A DNA stretch of 64,000 nt from Plecoglossus altivelis. Taxonomy: Eukaryota; Chordata; Actinopteri; Osmeriformes; Plecoglossidae. A model generated the notes under the pieces. That model saw only the letters and a list, made by a program, of their open reading frames with translations, searched no databases and was not told the DNA's origin. Each line of letters starts with the position of its first letter. Within the stretch, counting starts at the first letter, position 1. Positions 1-13,224 of this stretch are shown here, one piece after another. The DNA lies in the NCBI GenBank assembly GCA_036571765.1, contig BROE01000023.1, positions 388,950 to 452,949 of the forward strand. Direction: 5' to 3'. The translations under genes were made by a program, and so were the position numbers.

Positions 1-3000
1 AACCGTCGGAATAAACTGAAGCGTCAGTTATCAACAGACATAGAAGGACCAATTGCCGCTGATCATCTTTCAGATCCTGGGAAAAATGTGCAATTACCAA
101 CTCTTTATAAAGAGAGTAACATTTTTGGCGGATGCTTGTTACCTATGCCTTTCCCTGTGGTATATCCAGCAGCAAACAATGCACCATACTTTTACTTTTC
201 AAACTCTGGTAAATATTTCAACTTGTTCGATACAGATTGATGATGAGCAAGTTTGGGATGTACTTGTCGTGAACATGAAACGTGAATGGCCATCAGTTTG
301 GATCAGCTTCGACTGTCAATGCCCTTTGGTGTATTATAAAACCGTTACAGGCCTACTTTTTATGCTGGTTTTCAACTTAACTTGACAATTGCGTCCTGGA
401 CCAATGCATGTGCCACTTTTAGTCTTTCACAGTAATATTTTGGGTCCATTAGAACACATAATACCATTTATATAATAACACGAGCCATCACAATTATTTT
501 TGACTATTTAAACTCCATAAACTTGGAGTTTTATCATCAAAGAATTATCATTATTTGAGCAAGGCCTACAGAGATAAATGAATGTAGCCTATGTTTATAT
601 TGTGCTGGGAATTGCTGTTGGTGTTATTAACTTATATTACCTTCATTGCAACTATAGTTTCTTATATATACATATACATATGCTTATATATACATATTTA
701 ATTATTTTTTACATTTACTGAGTTGTTTATTTTCTCAATATGCAGTTTGTTTGTTTATTTATATTGCCTCACTTGTTCATTTCAATGTATTTCTCAATGT
801 TTGTTTTTTACAATTATTATCTAAAACATTAATCAAGACAGATTGTACAACTGTTGACATACAGGATATCATGACGACCACAAAATATGCAATAAAGTGT
901 TGTACTAGGCTATTTGCAACAGTTGCATGTTTTTAAAATATAGCTTGCAGGCTCAGATGTGTTCAGATCCAGTTGAGTGCTATTTTTGCTATAATTAATT
1001 ACACCATTATATAACATGTCTATAATACTAACTTAACATAAAACTTTCAAAAACGTTGTTTGCACACCAAATTGATTCTGATTAAATCAGAAGTCTCAAC
1101 TTAAAGTTTATGCTGTAAAGTCTAAACCATGTGTGTTCTTTAGCAGTAAAACATATTTAAGTTCTTTAGGAAAGCGATTTTACTAAAGGTTGTGAGTGTC
1201 TGTTCTACAATGCACAAACAATGCAGAAGTGATGATGTAGGTTGATTTCATTTCCAGTTCATTTCCAGTTCCATCTGTGTATATTTATATATATTGTTTG
1301 TTTCCATGCGTTCATCATTTTCTCGCGCACAACATTAGCCTGGATGTGCAGGGTTATGAGTGCTTAGTTGACATTTGTTTATGTGTGCGCAAGACCAAAT
1401 GTGCAAATGCTTGTATCTCATTCTTGTGTGAGTGCCTCGAGAACTGGGTGGGAAAGAAAAAGTCAGGGTTATATACACCCAGTGCATGTGTATTTACACA
1501 GGCAAGAATAGCTGCTTCTGGAAAGAGTTTTTCCTAAAGGGCAGTGCTAACTGCACTTACATAGTGTTTCCGGGTCACCACTCCCTTCAGTGCTGGAGTC
1601 TCGCGCTGCTTTCGCCCTGTCAAAGCCATTCAGAGGCTTGCCTCTGTTAACCTGTTCACTCAACCACTTTGTCTGCGTATGAAATCAGTTGTTTTCTCTA
1701 GTAAATCCCTGTCTTGTTGCTTCCCTTTAGATTGTCTGGTTAACTGCACAAAGCAGATCCCACTGGTATGGTTACTATGTTACATGATAAACAGTTGTGC
1801 AGTGTAGGTTTATACCACCTTCAAGATGCACGCTTTGGTAATTTTGTCATTTTAGTTAAGTTTATTAAGGGAAGTTCAAGTTACATTGCTATTTGAGAAT
1901 TATGTATTTACTGTTTACATATTAAAACAGTATATTCTTTCAATGTTCCATGCAGAATCCTCACTTACAAAATCGAACCTTACTGATAATAACTTATTTA
2001 TAAAGCATTTGTAAAGATATGAAAGATGTCATAAAGAACATAAGTAGTATAAGTCTCAAAGAATATAAGTTAGACAGATGGTTAAAACAATCTTATTCAG
2101 GTATAAATAAGGCTTCATCACAACTTTAAGTAAACTTTTACAGTTTCTCCTAATGCATTGAATCTCAGTACTTTTGTGTTTGCACAGCTCCTATGTGGAC
2201 AGAGTTTTAACATCTCCACCTTACAGGCAGCCGGAGACTTTAATATAATATCAGATGAAGGATGGTAGTTGCACCACTATGACTATTACCACACAGATTA
2301 ATCCAATTCAGATTAGTCATTCCTAATGGCACTGTGGTAAAAAATTAACGTTAAAGTGTCAATTACAAATTTTCAAATAACATACTGATTCTGATTTGTA
2401 TCACTGACCATGCATACATTCAGAAATAGTCTGCTACAAATTATTGAGTATAATTTGTGTTGACAGTAAATATCATACAAAACATGTTCAATTAGTTAAT
2501 AAACAACATAATTATAAGGAGAAAAAAATGGTTAGTGAACAAAATCCACAAATAGCTGTCCTGTGAGTGTGTCTTTCTGCCCCCCCTTCCAGGATCTGTC
2601 TGGAGCTATCAGTGTAAAGGTGTTTGTGTGTGTCATTTGCACGCGAGGGGGGACGGGTGTCAGTGGGGTGTGGGTGAGCAGAGAGGGTGGGGAGGGAAGC
2701 TAAAGTCGCCAGACTTCCTGACTCTCCCAGTGTCGGACACTTGTGAGCACAGCACGTTCACTCAGTATCGAAGTACTCCGCTGTGAAACCACAAGGTTCA
2801 GACGACCCAGCTGCCTGGCTGTTGTCTGCGGTGGGCTGGGCTGCCATGGCGAGGGCCTGTCAGTCAGATAATCTATTAAAACCTCAACTTGATCAAAATA
2901 ATCTATTACCAAGACTCCATATGCACTTGCTTAGGCCCTATCGATGACTGGAGAGCATTATGGGTAGTTTAATACATGTTATTGACTTGCTGCCAACCAT

Positions 3001-6000
3001 GGCCACAGTAGACAGGCTCACTATTGAGAAACAGCAATGCAAGTTTGGCTGAGTTATTCCGGGCTGTTCTACAGCTCAAGGCTGTCCACAGCTGTCAGCA
3101 TGTTCCTTCGGTCTCACCACAACCAGCCCACAAACCATATGTTTCTGATTCAGCTGTAAAATGACCCATTTTTCCAAAGCCATTGTTTGAAAGCGTTGAT
3201 CCTGAATTGCGAGTGATAATGTGGTTGCCTTGAATCATTGTGGCATTAGCATTTCCCATGCCATTAACATGCAAATACGTAGGTTTTTTATAGTACAGAG
3301 ACATCCAGTGGAGCAAGTTACTTTTACCATGTGAGTTAACATCACAGGGTGCCTTACCCAGTATTCTTGTGAAGATTGGAGTAGTCTTATTGAATTATGG
3401 GGAAGTTATTGAGTAGGTAGTTGGTGCCAGGGCAGCCACTGACACTGGGCTTAAACAAAGTGGAAACTGGTGTGCGTGTGAGAGAGTATGTGGGTGCTGC
3501 ACTCACACATGAGTGAGTGCACTGGAGAGACACACCATAGAATGAGAAACTGAGGGAGAAGAGCCAAGTTAGCCTCTTTTTTACATCCCTACAAATACAT
3601 GAAGCACTACGTTTGTTCTTTTCAGTATCAGGTGTCATGGCACCGTTGTCACATTACAAAGGTTGGAGAGACCACATGGATTGGGTATTGTCAGACTTTA
3701 TTAATGGTCTCATTGTTAATAAGAGCTGAATGTAATAATAGATACCTAATTAGGCTGATGATGAGCAATTAGGTAATTTTCACTCTTCATTGAGAAGACA
3801 CTGAATTAATGACTTTTCCTATAAAGTTAAGTGTGAATTCTAGAAACTAACTATCATCATTATTAAATAGTGTTAGTGAGGTGCCTTGGGGTTGAACAGA
3901 AGCACTAGCCATTTCCATTGTTCTTTTTATGTGTTATTCATTTTTTCGAATTCATTTTTCACATTTCATTGACAGTTTTTTTACATATCTGATTTAAGGT
4001 CTTAGGGATTACATGTCAAGCCCACAAATTCTCATGTTTGAAAGTCATTATCTTTGCTTGTTTTTCATGTTGTGTCAGAGGGGAAATACAAATAGATAAA
4101 GAAGAGATAAAAAAAATTGCAACCTTAATTATGTACAACCTTTCCAGTAGGTCTTTATTTTGCTGCCCGTCACAAACACTATAACACACATATTTTTTAT
4201 GTTGCATGATGTACTCCTAGGATGCAAACAATGACAGCATTTTGTCCACCTTTCTGCCAAGCAATGGACGAGAACACCCAAACAACATCAACAAAACCAC
4301 ATTAGTCCAATCTGGGATGTCCCTCAGAACACTATTTGGGCAGCTGAGGTTATGGACCAAAGATGGTCAAAGATCTAAAGAGTGTCTCCCAAGTGATCCA
4401 CTAAGGTCTAGTGAAGGGGTGGGTCGGGGGCTTGTTCAAAGGGTTCAATGACACTGCACTTTACAACATAAACAACAACCCATTCATTCAGAGAGGGTAA
4501 CTTGATAGGGACAAAGGGGATGTCAACTCTCCCACTAGTCTTTCAGAGGGCTTATTGATTTATTAATTTAGTCGACGTTAGTACTCTGGAGTGTCACTCT
4601 GCCTCTGTAAGGCATCTCAGCCTCTCTAAGGGACTGCATTGACCCTGCTGATGAAAAGGATGGGTGGCCAGGAGGTAAATAAAGTCAAAGGTCATTGGCT
4701 TTCATCTCGTCCACTATCATCAAAATACTAGAATCTATTATTATCCACTCAGTATACAATAAACTGTTGTTACTGTCACTGATAGATGTCTCAGTATGAG
4801 GTACGGCACATTACATCGCAACATGGTGCTTGGACGGTACGCACAGTCAAAACAGCAGAGACAAGGACTGGAGATTGTCTGCCATAAAGTAGAATGTGTT
4901 CTTTCTTTCCATGCAAAGGGGTCAACCTCCATTGTGGGAAAATCTGTATTTCCGCCTGTGCAATTATTTCATGGTAAACTACAACAGGTCATCTCACCTG
5001 GGAGTCAGAGATTAAATATCTTGACCTTTGGGGACCTATGTTACTTACAGGAAAGACACTATGTCATCTGGCCCATTCATGTAAGATAATGCAATTGTTC
5101 ACATCTGCTAAGAACAAATACATATCCGCAAAGCAAATACGAAAATATATAAGATAGCAAAGACACTTCAATGTGAACAGAAAACAGAATGAATATCATT
5201 GAAGTCAAGCAATGACAGAGAGTCATTGAAAACTATTCCTGTTTAACATCATTGCACATGCTATGGATAAAAGACATGCAAAAATCAATAATACAAGTTA
5301 AGAGGAACAGATACTTGAGACTAATGGACACAAGGAATTGTGGGTGACAGGCACAGGGAATACAGTTCATATTGATACAGACAGCAGAGGCCAGCGGGCT
5401 CCAAGGGGGCGAGAGGAGGTCATGGCTTGCTGTGACAGCCTATCCTTTCCTAATGGAAGTCTATCGACTGAGTAGCGCAGAGGCTACTGTGACTATAACA
5501 TGTCACCAGGAGGCATGGAGTCTGTCTGTGTGTACAAGTGTGCACAAGTGTGTATGCGTATGTCTGTATGCGTGGACATATCAGTTTCTTTTCTCCCTTG
5601 TGTGCCACTTTGTTCTCTCCATTATCCGCTGTGGACTGTTAATACTTCATTAACAGCATATAACGGCAACCACCACCTGAGGCTCCCTCCACCCTAGCAC
5701 AAAGCAACCATTTTATGTCTCATGAATACTTCATAAACAACGCACAGGCTGTGTAGCTCTGTCATTTAAAGATCTTAGAAGTATAATATACTAGTGACTA
5801 GGATTGTCTTTTTCCCAGAATTTCCTCATAGTGAGAGTACAGAAACACAAACTGATTCTGAATTGGATAGTGCACGTGGCATAGCATGCATGAATATAAA
5901 GAACAATTTTGGGGAATAAGTTTGTCATCTGATGATTATGTTGAACAACATTGTAGCAGAAAACCACATGGAAAGGACACATTTGCTGTATTTAGTAACA

Positions 6001-7389
6001 AACTCTACGTCTGCATAATTATTTTGAGGTTGGTACTGGTAAAGTATATATTTGTTATTAATTTCAGAATTGACAAAAGGCTCTCACAAGAAACAGGTAA
6101 GAATATAAGACAGTCTTGGAAGAGAAAACCTAGAAAGGGGCACACACTCCTGTTCAACTGTGTGTCTTATATGCAAGACATCTGTATTCCAGGACTAGGG
6201 TGTGAAAGTGACAGGTAATCCATTATTTGACATCTGCTACATTTCCCATTGATTTATCCTCCCATTCCAGACAATTGGCGATGGTACGGTAACCTGACCC
6301 AGATCTCATGCCATAGGACCGTTATCGATTGTCCTGAAGCCATTTTGTGTTAAGTTCAATATGAATCGGTTGCACACGTTCCAAACCATTTCTCCTACTG
6401 GGCTCAACATCTGTACACATCACGGCTCATCCTCTCCGACAGCTTCAAAATCATACACTGAGCTGAGTCATGGGAATTCAAGGCTGGGAAACACTTATCA
6501 CTGAGCAATCACCAGCTGAGTCGAACACAAGTTGAGCTGGAGTACAGTACTGATGCAGCAAAACAGGGTACGCCCTCGCACATCAAGATCAATGGATTGT
6601 GGGTTCATTTGCTCAAAGGTTGTCTGCCAGGTAATTGCACCTGCGGCTTGCTAACAGGCATGTCGTTCTGGCATGTAGATGGTTTAACCAACTGGATTAG
6701 GTTGATAATCAGTACGGTACTGTAAAGGAAGAGATTAGGGACATAACATAAGATTATGAGTATGTTTCTTGTTGACCTTACTGTCAAACAAATTAAACAG
6801 AGGCACATGCTTGTTGCTTTATCCGTGTCAAAAAAGAGACGGTATACTTTCTGGGAACTGGCTGTTAAATAAATGAATAAACAGTCTGCCGTTTCACTTG
6901 CCCTCTGAGGCTCGTCTGCAGAGCATGAGCCCGTCACATTGGCGCTGATAGCAATGACGCCTCTGTGCCAGGGCTCTGACCCGTTCACCAGTGCCCTGGC
7001 TCCTGCTGAAATCCAAGGGAAACACAATTTGTGACACTCCAGCTATTTCTGTTTGAACCACTCGTGTGTAACAAATCCAATGGCTCAAACTAATACACGG
7101 CTACAGATGGTAGCAGCAGAACTAGCCAACCAGATAAAGTAATAGAGCATAGCCTCTGCTCAGTCATCACCCCAGTTTAGTTATTACCCAGGTTAAGAAA
7201 TTACTTTACTGTAATGGTGCTACTTGAAATACTATAGATATAGCAGGATATTATACACATGTACTGTATGTGATGTCCTATTGATATTTGCACCCTTTCT
7301 TCAACATTTGGGGGCACAGCCTGTGGTAACTGCAAACAAGCATGTCTTGCAGCTATAAATGCATTTTCCTACTGGTATTTGGGTCATTT
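1..7389. other. gene-free AT-rich DNA
   Basis: Open frames here are short and have no recognisable domains, plausible splice partners or codon bias. A 12-bp direct duplication (CATTTCCAGTTC) lies near 1251-1272. Nothing else can be supported. Confidence 0.7.
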
Positions 7390-7905
7390 TCTCTTTTGCC
7401 AACCACTTCACCTTTTCAGCTTTGAATACACTTGATCTCTTCCCAACTGCAGTTTTTCCATGGGTTATCTTCAAGAGTTAGATCAGTTCTCATTGCAGGT
7501 CGAAGAAGTGTTCACAGCATTTCCTGAGCCATTTCTGTAGCCTTTTGGTAGTATGTTTGGCATCATTGTCCTGTTGGAAGACACATGAGCGAGTCATCTT
7601 TCTGAAACTGTTTCACAGAGCATTTAAAACATTTGTAATCTCCTGGTATCCACATGCCTGTGATTGTGATTGAAACACTTTCTTGTTAGCAACTGGCTCC
7701 AGGTGTTTTAGCAAACTCCTGCCAGGCTGCAGAGGGGTCCTGCCTGGGTCTACTACCATGCAACCCTCTTCTGTCAGGTTGGCAATGGACCGAGAAAGTA
7801 GAAACTATTATACCATGCTGTGTGTCAGCCTAAATCAGTTTTACAATTTATGTGGTTGTGGAAGAAAACGTGTGCTATTTACCTTAACTTCCTATCAAAA
7901 AAATA
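7390..7905. mobile_element. degraded DNA-transposon-like fragment
   Basis: The stretch recalls a very common fish repeat, read on the strand opposite its transposase. Recognisable pieces are GGCATCATTGTCCTGTTGGA near 7560 and a later run near 7710-7770 (GCAAACTCCTGCCAGGCTGC, then CTACTACCATGCAACCCTCT). It has no open frame of useful length and no terminal repeats that I could find. I cannot assign a superfamily with confidence; a Tc1/mariner-like or similar element is a guess made from memory of such repeats. Confidence 0.4.
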
Positions 7906-10039
7906 CTAATATGGTATCATGTTTCTGTGAGGGTTGAGCTAACCAAGAACTAACTAAAATGTGTAGTGGTTAAGGAAGGCTCTAAGAAGCTCATCACAGT
8001 ACATCACAGTACATTACACAGTACACATTACATGCTAATTCTACCTAGGATGACAGCAGCCTGAGGTTAGGATCTCATCATCATAATCTACACTGAGAAC
8101 AGAATACACTCATCCAATGTGTCATCAACCATTCATGCCACTATTAACACAACCATCAACATTAGTCATCCCTGACATTGTATGTTCTGACAAGTTTAAG
8201 GTTTGCTTGAAGCTTAGGCTATTGACATTTGTTTTGAGCCACAAATATAATCAAAAGATTACTGTACAACTAAATGTTTCATGACAATTTCCAATACAAC
8301 CTAGCTTTTTCCATGAACGAACCATAAATAGGGGCCAGAGTTTAAGTACAGTCACTCGTGTATCAACAGGGGCTGATAAAACATAAGGTTCATGAACATT
8401 CATCTTTAGGCCAGAAGGCATTAAAAAAAATATAAGGAACGTAATTATTTTAACGGTACCGAAATGTTCCGGAATTCTAAATATAGGTTGTTGCTAGAGT
8501 TCGCCTTAAACATTCAAGGTACTCTCTTCACTGCCAGAGGCTAACACTGGGATGCACTGCCGTGTAGTTCATGGTAATACCATACAGATTTCCCACAGGG
8601 TCATGTTATTTTAATATATAGCATGGTGATGAGTGCATTGAGAGAAACTCCTTGTATATTGTATATTGTTCTGAATAGTTTGACCAGATTCAAGCCTAAC
8701 ACACGTATTTGCTTTGTTAAAATTGGTTGACATGTCTCACATATCGTTGTGTTTAAACTCGTTTATTATTTGGATGTGTTATATCTGCTGTGATACTGTA
8801 AAAGATCTTTTCATCCTTAAATGTACTTATTACTTGTTTCATTACACTTGAGTAGCACTTGAGCAGCATTTGAATAGCAATCCATTTGAGGACTTTTCAA
8901 AGATGGACGTTTTTCCGGAAAACCGAGTGAATTTCCTATTTTATCATGGCTTTCTCCATTTGCTATTCTAAACAATGGGTGAGGTTAAGTGAGAGAACAT
9001 TCTTTTGTGCCAAAGCTAAACAACACTTCATAAATATTAGTGTATACTGACCTATGAAGGACATACTTCCCCATGTGAGGATGAGAGTGGATGTGAGTGA
9101 TGCTTTTTTGCCATATATTATTCAGTGAAATAATTTCAGAGGCCTACAAAAGAGAAAACCACATTTGTGTTTATTTTATTTATCTCTCAATTCCTTAAAT
9201 AGAAACCAATGAAACATACTTCATGTAATATTGATTCGGTCGATGACCAAGGAAGCACAATTTGTATTGTCCCCAACAGATAGTACACAAACGGACTTTC
9301 TTTTCATTCCAATATGAAACTTTCTCACGTAGGAGTACAAGACAGAAACAACGAGTTTGAGAAGTTCAACTCTGTACTGCTAGGGTTGGATGAGGTGCTT
9401 TCAGAAAAATTGAAATCCCAAGACGAGGATTCTACTGTATATTTCAAGCGTTCCCACTGAGTACATTAGATATGAGTACATTTTGTCCAAATCTTTTTTA
9501 GGTTAAGTAGTAACCAGTCATTTAATTTCTTTGCTCATTTCTCCATTTCTGTTTAAATTTGATTCAAGTTGACTTTGATTAAAATTTGTTTTTGTTAGAT
9601 TTGCACAGGTCAGTTGATTCTTTGGGGAAGAAATACCCCATTGAGATGGGGAATGCGTTACATTGTTAAGATTCCTCACATAATGGACAGGCTCTCTGAA
9701 GCAATTTTACACATTATCAGCAGTCAGACATAATGATTTGTTTTGCATTTACCAATGGTTAACATTAGCCATTTCTGGAGCCGTGTTGTTTTGACATGAA
9801 CAAAGATAAACAAGGAGGAGAGGGGTAGCTGGTACCAAACCCATTGCTCTCCATCACACGTTCATCACAAGGCCAGTGGTCCCTGATATTCCAACATACA
9901 GACATAATCCCGCTCAGAAATCAATCTTAAGCTTGTCCACCCTTGTTCTTGTTCTTCTTCCCCAAAATATTAGGAGATTTTGTGTGGAGCAATCAGGAGG
10001 CGGGGCAGTCGGGGGGGCAACAAGGAGTGGTAGAGCTTG

Positions 10040-10260
10040 AACAGATTGTTATGTCACCATTAGGGGGCTGTAATAAAGTCGTATTTCTTTTGCATTTTGC
10101 ATGACTGGGGGGCCTTCCACTCTCGCCTGTCTGCTCCTCTCACATCACCCTGCCTTAAGTGGAGCAGTTCTGGGCTGCAGGTTTAGCCTCACTGCCGCCA
10201 GAGAGAGCCTGTGCCAGATAGTGTAACGCCATTACATTCGGCAGAAACATTTTGTCGACA
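10040..10260. promoter_or_regulatory. candidate conserved non-coding element
   Basis: This patch is less AT-rich and more complex than its surroundings. It has ATTAGGGGGCTGTAATAAAG, TTTTGCATTTTGCATGAC (octamer-like) and TTAAGTGG, which resembles an NK/HMX homeodomain site. There are no open frames or splice signals. Conservation cannot be seen from one genome, so the call is weak. Confidence 0.2.
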
Positions 10261-11310
10261 GCAGTGTAGCAGGAGAATACAGTGTCTTAGGCCTCATTAG
10301 ATACTCACAGAGACGAAATTAGAAACCAGTTATTCATCACTGGGGTGATGAATATGGGTGTCCATTGATCATATAGTTCATCACACAGTGTGATTCTCTT
10401 TAGCTGTAGGTGTTCAGGCTACAAGTTATTGCTTCCTGATTATATTTGTACCATATCCTGATATGATCTTAACCATTATATTAAGTTCTGTTTATTTACT
10501 GACATGGATGATGCTATGTTATCACAGCAACACTTCCTCATTTCTTATTCGTGCTTGGGGCATAATGTGTCATTGCTATAAAGAATGTCATTTGCATGCT
10601 GACTTAGAATCAACCTTTTGGTTAGGATTCTGACAGTGCTTGACTGGCATCCACTTGAATTAACATGTATATCACCGCAAAACTTAATAAAAACTAGTAG
10701 TCAGTTATTATTTAGTAGTTACTGTTTGTAGTTGAAGTAGTGTTGTGAGTTGTGAATTGTGCTCTCATTGAAGGAGTACGTTTGGACATTTTGTTCTGAG
10801 ACACACAGGTGTTTCATCTATTGGGGGAGTCTTCATACTTATTGAAAAAATTATTTGTAGCGTGTAGTAATGTAACAAATGACTAGGATTTTAGTCCAAG
10901 ATCAAAGATTGCATTATTCCTCAGGTCTCGTTGTCCGGCTGCAGCTCTATTCTTCCTCATGTCTATCTGGGTTTGATTGTATCCATGGAGCCACAGGATA
11001 TGCCTCCCACAGCATTTGCATTCTCAGCAGTCCTCTAGCAATATCTCAGATCACATTAGTTTAAACTGACGGGCTGCTTAAACTATGTTACATGGGGTCT
11101 GAAACAAGCACCTCTCGCTAACCACAAACACATTATGTAAGACATGGTGAGAGGTACCCATGCTATTCATTTATGGAAAGATTAGTTTCATTTTCCCAAC
11201 ACTATGATATTACATCTCATGGGCATGGATATGCAAATAACACTGATGCTTGCCTTATATTCCCACTTCATTGGAAAAAAGAGAGTTCTGGAATCACCTA
11301 CAGTATGTAA

Positions 11311-11508
11311 ACCCCAATTCACTGTGAAGTGAAGTGACGTATTGTCAAGTATGGAGACCCATACTCGAAATTTACCTCTGCATTTAACCCATCCAAGTGC
11401 ACAGACAGCAGTGAGTAGTGGGCAACCGCACGCACACACAGTGAACATACACCCGGAGCAGTGGGCAGCTATTGCTCCAGCGCCCAGGAAGCAACTGTCA
11501 TATGTGGA
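11311..11508. mobile_element. teleost SINE-like dispersed repeat
   Basis: The segment contains CTGCATTTAACCCATCCAAG, then a CA-rich stretch and GGAGCAGTGGGCAGCTATTG followed by CAGCGCCCAGGAAGCAACT. This series (ATTTAACCCATCC ... AGCAGTGGGCAGC ... GCGCCC.GGGAGCA) is a widespread repeat in many teleost genomes. The usual 3' continuation (GCCTTGCTCAAGGG) is missing, so the copy is truncated. Two open frames cross it and are not genes. Confidence 0.6.
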
Positions 11509-13224
11509 CACTGGGAATATAAAATTGTTAATGAGCTATTCTTGATGTGTTTCTTTAGTCAAGATTTTCAAGACGTTAGAGCCCTTTTGGCCTTTGGCCT
11601 ATTTGGCCACTTTTCCACTTCCTGTCCTCAGATAACAACTTCCTTCCTGGTTTCTTTGATGTGAGCTCTTAGGTTCTAACTGACCACCATCAGTGTAATG
11701 TCAAGAGCCTTTACAGGAGCAGTGTGACACTCCTAGAACACTGCCTGCAGTGGTAATTAGTTGTAATTGCTGTGTGGGTGAAAGCTTTGAAGACCCAGTT
11801 TATCTTAAGACTAATGCACTGATGACTCTAAGAAGCCCATTCAGTTGTCATTTGCAATAAAGAAGATATTCATATTTAGAAACCAGATCTCCATGAGGTA
11901 CCAAAAGTAAAGTCTAAAACCTCCTGTTGCTTATTCAGGATGCAACAAATGGATTTGTTCTGTACAATGAATGCTTAAACACATCCATTTTAAGTGGGCT
12001 TAGCATTACCATAACCTATACTTGTCAATGGTCCATATTGAGGAATGAGATATTTTCTTTGTTGCTTTAGTTCAGATTAATGACTAAATTCATTTTTTCC
12101 AACTGCAAACAAAGTGGGATAATGGAGTCTGTACAGATGGTTAGTGTGAAGTTTGGCACTGCTACTGAAATTCACTTCACCCCATAGGAAATACATTACC
12201 TATGGGGGAACCTAGGCCTCCACTGTTTGATCTCAATGGCACAAATTGATCCAAGGTGAAGAAATTGTGTTGTAATTATGACTATGATGACAAGAAGGGA
12301 AATGATCTGTACCTTTACATTCTATCTGGTAAATAGCTTTGGGTTTTAGTGACCATGCTACATAACCCGGTGTATCAGTATGGCACTGTACAACGACTGC
12401 TGGGAGCCAAAGCTGACACCATTCAATGGAACGAGACAGAGCAAGAAGGCAAACAAAACAACTCAGTACCAAGAAGATAAATGACAAAAACAGTATATTT
12501 AAATCAGAACCCAATCAAAAGCACATGACATTGTCACCCATAATAATCCTTATGACCCAGGAAAGTTGTTGAGTACATCATGCAGTGTATTGAATGTAAA
12601 TAATGAACCAGCTCAACCTGACTGTCATATTTAATTTTCAAATTTAATCAGTGTAAATCAATGTTCATTCAAGACAGCTGATTAACTACTGTGTAAAAAC
12701 TCAGTGGAAATGGAAAGCTAAAACTTAATTTAAGATCAGCAAAAACAGTGTAAAACAAGCTTGCCGATGCAATTCAAATGAGTCAAAAATGAAACACCTC
12801 AAGCAGAAGATATTGTGCTTTGAGTCTTCAGTGCTGTATTAGCATATTATCTAAGATCAACTAATATTAAATTGTTTACAAATGCAAAATCAAATTGGAC
12901 TATACCTAGCTATAGTAGCTACTGTATGTGTTTAGCATTAACACTGGAGGTAATCTTTTAAAGCCAAACAACTATTACTCCAACTATTACTATTATTGGT
13001 GTTGAGGTTGTCTTTCTTTATGTTCTAAAGTATATTGTATACTTTTGAGAGGACTTCCATGACTGACATCAGGTGGACATGAGGACTACTCTACTGTTTG
13101 GACTCTGAAAGACTGGTTGCCAAAGTTTGAAGACAATATGCAGGAACAAGGTTAACAGGTATGACAGCTTGAAGGTGAAAACAGCTGTTTGAGAGAACAA
13201 TCAGTCTGTAGAGGTAGCTCTTGG

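Larger units (their letters stand above)
7906..13224. other. gene-free stretch with SINE fragment and small inverted repeats
   Basis: Apart from the SINE-like copy and the candidate element near 10.1 kb, I see a perfect 10-bp-arm hairpin at 10331-10354 and a small tandem ACAGTACAT run near 7997-8025. No gene is supported. Confidence 0.65.

Noticed and set aside
6605..7027. Minus-strand frame of 140 codons
   Set aside because: No recognisable domain, signal or splice partner, and composition is like the flanking DNA.
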